Source of the DNA: Prasinococcaceae sp. CCMP 1430
Taxonomy: Eukaryota > Prasinodermophyta > Palmophyllophyceae > Prasinococcales > Prasinococcaceae
DNA length: 48,900 nt
Assembly: GCA_013416795.1 (NCBI GenBank)
Contig: RQSC01001015.1
Coordinates: forward strand, 41,075 to 89,974
Direction of reading: 5' to 3'
Part shown: positions 42,601 to 48,900 of the stretch, one piece after another
How the letters are laid out: every line of letters begins with the position of its first letter
Numbering within the stretch: the stretch's first letter is position 1
Made by a program: the position numbers and the translations under genes
The notes under the pieces: model-generated
Databases searched by the model: none
What the model saw: the letters and a program-made list of their open reading frames with translations, nothing else
Told to the model about the DNA's origin: nothing

Positions 42601-43454
42601 CCGCCGCACCCTGCATACAGCTCGAGAACGCCCAGCCTTGTCACCTCGGCGACGTCCCACTGCGGCGGGTCGAGACACTCGCTCCACAGTGTAACGTCAG
42701 CGTTGGAGAAATTCGACTCCTCTTCGACTGCAGCGTCAACCACGCGCACGGGCCTCGACTGAATCTTGCGGCGTTTCTTCTTCTGCCCGAAGTCTTCATC
42801 TTCGTCATCATCGTCGAAGTCTGTGTCGTAGCACAGGTGTATGACGCTTCTGCGCTCACGCGCGGTGCGCCGCTTGCCCTCGGCATCAATGTACGTGCCG
42901 CCCTCATCGGCTCCGATCCCGCGCAGCCTCGCGTTTGACGCTTGCCGGGCGGCGAGCGCTGCAGCTTCAAGTGACTCCAGCTCGTCGAGAAACTCGTCGA
43001 GCAAGTCTTCGCAGCCGGTAAGGTTCGCGAGGGGCTCCCAGGTATTGTCCTCGTCGCCGTAGCCCTTCCACTTCACCAAAAATTTGGGTACGCCGTCCTC
43101 GCGCACCATCTTCCGGATGGCCTCCACCTCGTATTCGGGCTCGTCCCCGTCAGATCCGTAGGCTGCAGCTTCATTGGACCCAAGCTGGTCGAGAAACTCG
43201 TCGAGCAAGTCTTTGCAGCTCGTAAGGTTCTCCTCGGGCTCCCAGGTCTCCTCGTCGTAGCCCTTCCACTTCACCAAGAATTGTGCTGCGCCGTCCTCAC
43301 GCACCATCTTCCGGATGGCCTCCACCTCGTACTCGGGCTCGTCCCCGTCGGATCTGGAGGAAGTTAAGGACATAACGTCAATGACGTCATCCATGTCCTC
43401 GGAGGGTGCAGCGACTGGCCCCGGACAGCCAGCCTGCTCCGCCGCCAGCGCCAT
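39648..43454 (-). CDS. Chromomethylase-like cytosine-5 DNA methyltransferase with tandem chromodomains
   Basis: A single exon of 1268 residues from ATG 43454. Two near-identical chromodomains (about 40-92 and 106-160) read FLVKWKGYDEETWEPEENL and FLVKWKGYGDEDNTWEPLAN, with aromatic-cage residues that suit methyl-lysine histone binding. The catalytic domain is of the plant CMT kind: motif I VLELYAGCGGLNMDGS, motif IV PMPGDVHVITGGPPCQGFTG (catalytic Cys), motif VI YLVMEEVPD (Asn of ENV replaced by Glu), motif VIII GVPQSRNRLIMLGA and motif X QLGNAVSPQLAKALA. No BAH domain is visible. A spacer of about 340 residues between VIII and X is unusually long. A 230-residue C-terminal extension holds a degenerate chromo-like segment. 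Likely role: non-CG or repeat methylation guided by histone marks. Confidence 0.9.
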   Translation of the reverse strand: MALAAEQAGCPGPVAAPSEDMDDVIDVMSLTSSRSDGDEPEYEVEAIRKMVREDGAAQFLVKWKGYDEETWEPEENLTSCKDLLDEFLDQLGSNEAAAYGSDGDEPEYEVEAIRKMVREDGVPKFLVKWKGYGDEDNTWEPLANLTGCEDLLDEFLDELESLEAAALAARQASNARLRGIGADEGGTYIDAEGKRRTARERRSVIHLCYDTDFDDDDEDEDFGQKKKRRKIQSRPVRVVDAAVEEESNFSNADVTLWSECLDPPQWDVAEVTRLGVLELYAGCGGLNMDGSIKYAVNGTRVVDLSIDTVAAIEIEEVPAKTFKHNHPSVNVVVMGVGRFVATTRRFVHLLKDYRAAVDTSDEDECEGEGSERTVVGMRINQEIASEKVLVTNAKGWRNSSGTGSQSRQLMDYVNVQEARGGVPLRWVEWCVQTKGSDAEKWMSDEAMRDLDLQRQAGAFVASDGFSPGLWPMPGDVHVITGGPPCQGFTGANLRRTLSHDVGEVLADPDNRNIVRFMEAVWLYRPLYLVMEEVPDVADKGDVMDFLGDALTIHGYNYDWRKQTKTGLYGVPQSRNRLIMLGALRQVDLPEPPKPVVSSLKWDQDAISDALRASNRAHFLDSIVREELPQEEVATGTGERCTQETADKELEALTERKAAMLEALGPEPTQANGGDRPTGPIGGCGRALRSRDAGSLLKRRVLEWKRAKEAIETEYLAGEAVVRRKLRANGRAAHLDSVRRAQPHPKLRARALVIGDAFTPDLPRLADEEVKDALDPSESGVSYECKPPTPFVAYLRQNMEAGRKVTGHLVAPMGLANRLRVQAVPLRGGACWRDMMGHDGTMNCPKMMILNDAQWAQMGARWINSIPNYMWDEKRKRFDELDGRMPRLKHGWTLQSHRFPMVPYFCAVMKMGRDTECYGRYDLDQEHGTVHSQHRPHKDINLVPWDHRVASVREKARIQGFPDDFEFIGTLDEQYKQLGNAVSPQLAKALARTVMTAHAGTVATYADAGAAATAGADFAERAKIAAKKAKWAEGTGGDVRPRVSLVSVSKELQNFAEFCEAFNPAEELEQDVPRRDPADAKDLEERPQLRHMTYEEMLVAYNTQHRGEDSGRASKRNPFQTCSEAEEYHPYHVERFKALRWRTDESGDAAIEACIEYAGWPDHEWEYLDRSEHLRTAAWRDFVRAIGEEAWQAFQAQQCQHVVAPGVEVSVDEAGEAASAALLAGAEREARQMEDRYNEEMAKGWIPRAPGAGPPRSALDIVKQAISPP
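42960..43360. repeat. Tandem duplication of a chromodomain unit, 198-bp offset
   Basis: The chromodomain coding unit occurs twice, offset by 198 bases (for example CCGGATGGCC at 43113 and 43311). The DNA similarity is high enough to suggest a recent in-frame duplication of 66 codons. Confidence 0.9.
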
Positions 43455-43619
43455 GAGGCTGCCGCGCTGCCAGCGCGGCCGGCCGCTGCCCCGCACGGCA
43501 GGCGCCGCGCGCGCGCGCCTGGACGCATCCTCGGGCGAGCTATTCTCGGCGCCCACTCCGACGCCGATGCCGCCTATGCGCTCGGGTGTCGGCGCCGCAG
43601 CTCCCGCGTAGCCGTCGGC

Positions 43620-44047
43620 GTAGCCCCCCCCGCCGCCCCCCCCCGCGCCCGCCAGCCGCTCGAAGCGCGCCGCGAGCTCGCGCTTGTGCGCCGGGCGCGC
43701 GTTCGAACGCGCCACGGCGTCGGCGAGCGGCCTGCCGAGGTGCACGTAGAGCTCCTCCAGGCACTCGGCGGCCGCCTCGCGCGGCGCGGGCTGGCCGTCG
43801 CCGAGCAGCTTCAGGAGCTCGGGCACGACGGCCTTCGCGGGCACGACGCCGTCGGCGGCGTTGCCCGCGCCGAAGGTTTCGGCGAGCGTGCGCACGAGCG
43901 TGGCGCACGCGGCGCGCACGCGCGGGTTCTTGTGCGTGAACATGTGGCGGCACGCGCGCTCGCACACCGCGGCCGCGCCGAGCTGCTCGGCGCACTCGCC
44001 GAGCACGGCGGCGGCGGCACCATCAGCAAGATCAGTGTTGTCGAGGA
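43620..44047 (-). other. TOG/HEAT-like (CLASP N-terminal type) segment in frame with the DNA methyltransferase
   Basis: The open frame of the DNA methyltransferase continues upstream without a stop to about 44430. Between 44047 and 43620 it encodes ordered HEAT-type helices: AAVLGECAEQLGAAAVCERA, MFTHKNPRVRAACATLVRTL, VVPELLKLLGDGQPAPREAA, AECLEELYVHLGRPL. This resembles the second half of a CLASP/XMAP215-type TOG domain, with the helix-turn 'NPRVRAAC'. A CTGAG acceptor-like site lies just before VLDNTDLAD. It may be the N-terminal part of the methyltransferase or the 3' part of a separate, broken gene. A Gly-rich linker joins the two. Confidence 0.5.
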
Positions 44048-44088
44048 CCTCAGGACCGCCAAGCGCAACGGCACGTAATCCCCCCCCC

Positions 44089-44107
44089 CCACACACACAC
44101 ACACACC
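44089..44107. repeat. C-run plus (CA)n microsatellite
   Basis: A short C tract is followed by about eight CA units, between the TOG-like segment and the KNOX gene. Confidence 0.7.
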
Positions 44108-44435
44108 GCCCTCGGCGGGTGCCGCGGGCGCTCGCGCTGTGGCGCGCCTCGCCCAGGCTGGCGCGCGTTCCCGCCAAATCTGGCAAATCTGCGCGCGCGC
44201 CGCGGCGTTCTCGCCGAACGAGGCAAATCTGCTTTCCAAACCCAAATCCGACACGCCAACGTGCGCGCCAGGCTGCAAATTCTGAACATGTATAGTGGGA
44301 TTCGATCAAATGGGGGGGGTACGTGTACTGGGGGGCGAGCGCTCCCAGGTGTCGCTGCATGCCGCGATGAGGAGGGGCCGCCCGGCCGCCGCGGTGCAGC
44401 CGACCCCGCGGCGGTCGCCATCTGCCTCCCACCCC

Positions 44436-45909
44436 TCACCGCTTGGCGACTTTGCTCGGGCCGCCGCCGTCCCCGCCCTTCCAGTGCCGCTTGCGCATGT
44501 TGATGAGCCAGTTGTCGACCTGGGTCTTGGTGAGGCCGCTCTTCTTGCACAGCGAGGCCTTCTGGCTGTCAGAAGGGTAGGGATTCTTCTGGTTGGCGTC
44601 CCAATAGGTCTTGAGCACGGCGGCGCTCTCCTCGGGCAGCTTGCCCTTGCGGCGCTTGACGGCGAACTGGGAGCGAGCGGGCGCATGCGCCGCTGGTCAG
44701 CTTGCGCGTGCACGCCCGAGCGCCCTGCGCGTCGCTTCGGATGGACGCATTCGCGAGGCATAAACGCGCAGCGCGTCGGTGCGAGGGGCAGGGCGCGCAA
44801 CTCACCCTGGCCTTCCATTCCAGCAGCTCCTTGCGGTAGTTGCGCTTGAGCTCTTCGCGGAACTGTGGCGTGTCCTTCAGAATTGCCAGATCAGGCGTCG
44901 CAGCGGCAGCGACGGTAGCCGTCCTCTTGGCGGCACCACCGGCAGCGACAGCGGCGGCCGCTACGACCTGCTCGTCCCGCGCCGACTGCAGCATGCCAGC
45001 GTCGCCCTCCGCGAGTGCGGCCAGCCTTGCGTCAAAACCCTTGAGCGCAGCTTCCTGCTGCTGGTAGAACTCTTGCACGTTGTGATGGTAGCGGCTAACG
45101 GCCGCCACCAGCCCGTTCATGAACTCGTCCAAGTCAGGGTCGCTACCGGCTCTTTGCAGAAGAGTTAGTGAGAAGGAATGGGGCAGGATGGGTGAGCGTT
45201 TGTGTGCGTGTGGGTACATTCACGCGCATGTGTCAGTGAATGCGTTTTGAAGAGCGGCAGGCGCGCGCTATCGCGTACCTCGTGGTTCCCACACCGCCGG
45301 CTGCGATAGCACGGTTGAGGAGTGCGTGGCGCAGTGCCTCGATGGTGCCATTGACGCCGACGCCCTCCACGCCAGCGCCTCCAGCTGCACCGCCAACGGA
45401 CGGAACTGACGGCGCCGACAGCGCGGCTATTGCCATGTTGAGCTCAACGAGCTTTGGCCACAGCTCGTGCGTGAGGATGGCGATGTCGAGCCCTTCATTG
45501 GCCTGGCCCGCAGGAAGAGCACCGGCAGCAGGCGCCTCTGAATGTCGCGTGGGAGCAACAACATGAATGAGAGCGAGTGCACGTGTCAGCGCGCGGGCAC
45601 GGCTTGGTACACGCATCGCGTCGCACGAACTCTGAGTCTGGTCGATGCAATCACTGCAGCACGTAGGCGCATACATACGCACGTACCTTCCATGGCCACA
45701 TGCGCTGCCATCAGGGGCGCGCTGTGGGGCGGTGCGCCGGCCAGAGGGGTGCCAAATGCTGCAGCTTGGTGAGCGACCGCATGCAGGTGCGCGTGTACCT
45801 GCGCACCATGTTGCGCGTGCGCTCCCGCACTAGGCTCACCGCCAACGGCTGCGTCGAGGCCATCCATCATCAGCAGGTCTTCTGTGAGAAATGCAATGCT
45901 GGGATCCAT
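44436..45909 (-). CDS. KNOX-class TALE homeodomain transcription factor
   Basis: Four exons: 45909-45687, 45537-45279, 45151-44806 and 44666-44436; 352 residues. All junctions keep frame with GT-AG borders. In order: N-terminus MDPSIAFLTEDLLMMDGLDA, KNOX1 (ILTHELWPKLVELNMAIAAL), KNOX2 (DLDEFMNGLVAAVSRYHHNV), ELK-like segment (ELKRNYRKELLEWKAR) and the TALE homeodomain. The homeodomain shows the three-residue loop extension (NPYPSDSQKASLCKKSGLTK) and recognition helix QVDNWLINMRKRHWKG, where the WxNxR contact residues are present. In green algae such as Chlamydomonas a KNOX protein (GSM1) pairs with a BELL partner to start the diploid programme. The same role here is inference. It is complete. 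Confidence 0.94.
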
Positions 45910-46319
45910 GCCTGGCGCGATGAGGCCTAAGCGCGTGCGCGTAAAAGCACGAGCGTGTCAACGCGAGCGAGAGTGCATGCTGACGCCCCGCTCCTCGTGA
46001 GCATGGTGATAGTCGGTGCGCATGAGCCAGTTCAAGCGCGCTCGCGTGCACGCGCGCGCGAATGTACACGCAGCGCATGCATGCACGCACGTGCGCGCTC
46101 CCACCTGCGCCGAACCCCACGGACGCGAGTGCAGCATCTTCCCCCGTCGTCGCCGCGTTGCTGTGTGGCGGCAGGTTGTCGCCCATGTGGGGCGGCGCCA
46201 TGGTGCACGCTCGCTTGCACGCTCGCGATGACCGGATTGCTCGCACAGCCGCGCGGCGACGTGCACGCCCCCACCAACTCCTCCCACCCAAGCGATTGGG
46301 ACTGCTCGTTCCCCACCCG
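45910..46319. promoter_or_regulatory. Upstream region of the KNOX gene
   Basis: No exon is clearly supported here. GCGTGCACGC-type alternating sequence is common at 45930-46100. It should hold the KNOX promoter (minus strand) and perhaps upstream exons or introns of the kinase on the plus strand. Confidence 0.35.
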
Positions 46320-46622
46320 CTCCGCACCGGCGCGCCCCTCGCACTCGTCGCTCGCGACTTCCGCACGCCCACGACCTGGTCGACGGCTGTCATCGACCTC
46401 ATTGACCGCCTCCTCACCACGGACGAGCGCGAGCGCATCACGCTGCACCAGGCCAAGGCGCATGCGTTCTTCAAAGGCATGGACTGGGACGCGCTGGACG
46501 GCTTCCGCTCCTCGGTGCCGGCGGAAGCTGCGGACCGCGTTGAGAGGGTGATCGAGGCCAAGCAAGCGAACGACGCCCAGAACGAGGACCTCGTGGGCGC
46601 TGATGACTACAGCGGCGACGAG
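46320..46622 (+). CDS. Ser/Thr protein kinase C-terminal fragment (AGC-like), broken at both ends
   Basis: The frame reads RTPTTWSTAVIDLIDRLLTT, then ERITLHQAKAHAFFKGMDWD. This is the last helix region of a protein kinase (subdomain XI, with the conserved Arg in 'ERI'), followed by an AGC-type 'FFKGMDWDAL' extension and an acidic, charged tail. The N at 46623 cuts it. No ATP-binding or catalytic loop sequence was found upstream, so the exon border at about 46320 is a guess and the kinase subfamily is uncertain. Confidence 0.5.
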
Positions 46623-46623
46623 N
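46623..46623. other. Single-N assembly join
   Basis: The N ends the kinase frame. The base after it starts a 27-bp sequence that recurs at 47256. Confidence 0.85.
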
Positions 46624-47282
46624 TGTGCAGACCCTCCTCTGACCCGATAACCCATATTAACCGAGGCTGAATATGCCATTATCTTGGAGGGGGTCTCGTG
46701 TTGCCCAATTTAGACTGACGGGGACGCCGCATCCGGCGTCTCCAGTCCTTGCTTCATCCATCCGTAGAGGAAATCCGCATCGGGTGTGTGGGGAAAAAGT
46801 GGGTCGATGTAGTGTTTGCCCACGGTGGGGGACCCCGGCGCCCAACCTCCGACGTACTCGAGTTTGGCGCGGTCCTGCACTACCACGTGCACCCCAGAGG
46901 CGAACGTGGCTCGCGCGCTGTGCGGCAGGTATGCCGTTCCCGGCGGCGCCACTGCGCCAACATGCAACAGCGCGCTGCGCCACCACACACACGCGACGAC
47001 GCTCCCAGGCGTCGCCATGCCGCCACCCGCTCGGTCACCCTATCAGAGTAGACCGAGCCGTGCACAGGTGGCGCGCAGGCGGGCTCTCCTAGCCCCGCCG
47101 TGCCGGCTACTTGGACGGCCTGGCGGCGACCTTAGCCGCCGCGCCGTCACCGAACTTCGTGCCAACGCGCTTCTCGAAGCGCGCGTACAGCGAGGCGCGT
47201 TCAGGGAACGCGCTCGGGGAACGACCCGCCAACACTGCAGTTCCACACGCGCTCGTGTGCAGACCCTCCTCTGACCCGATAA
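46624..47282. repeat. 27-bp direct repeats flanking a recombinase fragment
   Basis: An identical 27-bp sequence beginning TGTGCAGACCC occurs at 46624-46650 and 47256-47282. The 605 bases between contain the tyrosine-recombinase-like fragment. The copies may be element-end repeats, remains of a local duplication, or an assembly overlap at the N join. Confidence 0.85.
46710..47018 (-). mobile_element. Tyrosine recombinase (integrase) C-terminal fragment
   Basis: From ATG 47018 a 102-residue frame shows the C-terminal box of tyrosine recombinases: YLPHSARATFASG (H-x-x-R), then KLEYVGGWAPGS (the His/Trp position), then TVGKHYIDPLFPH with the candidate nucleophile Tyr. The order and spacing agree with the family. 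The N-terminal half with the first catalytic Arg is absent, so this looks like a decayed or truncated copy. DIRS/Ngaro retrotransposons or Crypton-like DNA elements, which use such enzymes in green algae, are the likely sources. Which one cannot be told from this fragment. Confidence 0.55.
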
Positions 47283-47587
47283 AGGCCCGGCGCGCGCGCG
47301 GCGTCGCGGCGGCGCCGCCTCCAGCAGGAGCTCGTAGGCGCTGCGGAGCGACGGCGGCAACGCAGGTGGCGAGGACACGGATCTCGAACTGGACGATAGT
47401 CTGGTCTGTGACGACGGTGGCTCGGGCGAGGCCGGTATCGTTGACGATGCGGGATACGGAGGCGCTGCGCCTCCGGCGCCGTGGCGCTCGTGGACGACGG
47501 GGCCGACGCGCTCGGCAATTTGCCAAGGGTGCTCGCACGCGCGCACGCGCGCACGCGCACATGCATGCGACGCTTCTTTCATTACCG
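47283..47587. other. Unassigned stretch between recombinase fragment and oxidoreductase
   Basis: On the minus strand a frame across about 47107-47465 reads SVSRIVNDTGLARATVVTDQ and QFEIRVLATCVAAVAPQ, which looks protein-like but matches nothing I know. It crosses one copy of the 27-bp repeat. I do not call a gene. Confidence 0.3.
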
Positions 47588-48900
47588 CTACCACTGCTCG
47601 CCCACATCGGTGCTGCCCTGCTTGCGCCCGCGCCCGCCGCGCCTGTTGCGCGGCAGGAACCTGTCTGGCCGGAACGCCTCGAGGCTCGCGACGCTGCTCG
47701 CGCCGTCGAGGACAAGCTCGGCCATGGCCGCGCCGGAGACGGGCGCCCAGAGGATGCCCCAGCAGTTGTGGCCGGCGCTCAGGTACGCGTTTGCAAAGCC
47801 CGTCACGCCTCCCATCAGCGGCCTCGCGTCGGGCGCGCAGGGACGCATGCACGCGCCCACCTCGTCCGGCTCGCCCGCCGCTTCGGATGTGAGCGCCGAC
47901 AGGCTGCGCCGCGCCGCTTCCACGCGCGCGGGGTTGGCCTCGACCATCGACGCGGCGGCGCAGTCGCCGCCCTCCCGCAGGCGGTCGCCCTCGACGTAGT
48001 CCGAGCCGCCGATGCCGCAGATGTACATGTCGCCGTTGGCGCGTGGGTACACCTCCAGGTGGCAGCCGTTCTGTGCGCGCGTGTGCGTGTGTGCGTGCGT
48101 GCGTGCGTGCGCGTGCGCGTGCGCGTGCGCGAGAGTGTAAGCGTGCGCGCGTGCGTGTGCGCCGCGCATGTGCACTTGGGCTCTTGCGCACGCACGCGCG
48201 CGCTCGCCGCCCTCACCTCATCCTCGGCGCAGAAGAGCGCGTACGGATCCTCGCGCACGGCCCGCCGCGACTGCCACACGACGTGCGTCGACTTGATGCC
48301 CGTCAGCGGCCACGCATCGCGCGGCAGGCCGAACCACTCGCTGGCCACGGCGCTCCAGACGCCCATGCAGACGAGCACCGCGTCGGCTTCCACCAGCTCC
48401 TCCTCCTCCTTCTCGCCGGCGCCCTCCGTCACGCAACGCACGCCCGTCGCCACGCGCTCCTCGTTCTCGCCGCTGCTCCCCGGTGCCGTCGCCACGCCGA
48501 CGACACGCATGCCCGTCCGAATGTCGGCGCCCAGCCGCCTGGCGCCATCGGCGAGCGCCTCGGTGAGCTCGCGCGGCGTCACCTGCGCTGTCGCGCCGGG
48601 CGTCGGGTCCATGAGCGTCGCCGACGCCACGTCGCCGTCGAGCCACGGCGCCTCCACATGGCCCGCGCCGCGCCGCCCCCCGCGCACGCTCAGTGTGGGT
48701 ATGACGCGGTAGGTCGACAGGCCGAGCTCCTCCGCCAGCTCGGCGTGCATCGCGAACGACGTCTTCTCCCGCGCGCGCGAGTGTGTGCGTGTCAGCGCCG
48801 CGCCCGCACAGGCGCGCCCGCGCGCCCGCGCGCGAGCGCGTCAGCGCGCGAGCGCGCCCCGCGCTCACCTCGTGGAACTCGCGCGTCGCCGAGTCGCCCC
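47588..48900 (-). CDS. FAD-dependent oxidoreductase, DAO/TDA3-like, 5' incomplete
   Basis: Exons are 48900-48869 (cut by the window end), 48762-48217 and 48070-47588, all phase 0 with GT-AG borders. It is a member of the D-amino-acid-oxidase superfamily, closest in layout to the yeast TDA3-type group. The visible part covers the substrate and FAD domains: FAMHAELAEELGLSTYR, RELTEALADGARRLGADIRT, VEADAVLVCMGVWS, PLTGIKSTHVVW, LEVYPRANGDMYICGIGGSD. The C-terminal FAD motif CMRPCAPDARPLMGGV is followed by YLSAGHNCWGILWAPVSGAA. The dinucleotide-binding GxGxxG near the N-terminus lies outside the window. A (GT/GC)n microsatellite fills the intron at 48075-48170. Substrate unknown. Confidence 0.85.
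48071..48170. repeat. Intronic (GT/GC)n microsatellite
   Basis: Alternating GTGC/GCGT sequence fills most of a 146-bp intron of the oxidoreductase gene. Such alternating purine-pyrimidine DNA can form Z-DNA. Similar tracts occur near 7155-7185, 14705-14720 and 48770-48840. Confidence 0.7.

Noticed and set aside
47107-47465. Possible second gene beside the recombinase fragment
   Set aside because: It is protein-like in places but crosses a 27-bp repeat copy, has no ATG or splice support and matches nothing recognised.
47588-48175. Repeated HAHAHARTHAHTHT peptide as a His-rich protein
   Set aside because: It is a translation of the intronic GT/GC microsatellite of the oxidoreductase gene.

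Overview
This is eukaryotic nuclear DNA, very GC- and CpG-rich, with compact genes, short GT-AG introns (about 40-260 bp) and many converging or diverging neighbours. Three genes point to the green lineage (Viridiplantae), probably a unicellular prasinophyte-type alga. These are a nuclear-encoded photosystem I subunit PsaL, a plant-type vacuolar sorting receptor with a YMPL tail, and a chromomethylase-like DNA methyltransferase. A TALE/KNOX homeobox gene and a bifunctional peptide-amidating enzyme also fit a green alga. I see no bacterial operon, tRNA, rRNA or CRISPR array. I rebuilt exon borders by hand from splice sites, reading phase and family conservation; several 5' ends stay open.

Layout. 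1-6.4 kb: a DUF423/TMEM256 membrane protein, a BTB/KCTD protein, and a long OPR-repeat protein that reads straight into a lysine-methyltransferase-like domain. 6.4-11.6 kb: a truncated Rab1 GTPase, a peroxisomal ABCD half-transporter, and a large J-domain protein with an extra C-terminal domain. 11.8-16.2 kb: a Golgi sulfotransferase-like protein, the N-terminus of the ribosome quality-control ligase listerin, an unassigned helical protein and ribosomal protein uS8. 17-24.9 kb: carnosine N-methyltransferase, a large Pro-rich surface protein (IPT and Calx-beta-like modules, Cys-rich stalk, one membrane span), a UVRAG/Vps38 autophagy protein, and psaL, which runs into a 556-bp N gap. 26.5-33.2 kb: a small tail-anchored protein, bifunctional PAM, a TPR protein and mitochondrial aspartate aminotransferase. 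34-39.3 kb: a coiled-coil protein, an MBD-domain protein and a vacuolar sorting receptor. 39.6-48.9 kb: a chromodomain DNA methyltransferase with a TOG-like upstream frame, a KNOX homeobox gene, a kinase fragment, a tyrosine-recombinase fragment, and a TDA3/DAO-type FAD oxidoreductase cut by the window end.

The genes do not form one pathway. The clearest theme is chromatin and DNA methylation: an MBD protein and a multi-chromodomain DNA methyltransferase lie about 3 kb apart. The least expected items are protein fusions (OPR-methyltransferase, J-domain plus amidotransferase-like domain, TOG plus DNA methyltransferase).

Assembly caution. Five single-N characters (6385, 13893, 16376, 21872, 46623) and three poly-C tracts (two of exactly 51 bases) mark suspicious joins. 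Four of the five N positions cut a gene in mid-domain, so gene order across those points should not be trusted.
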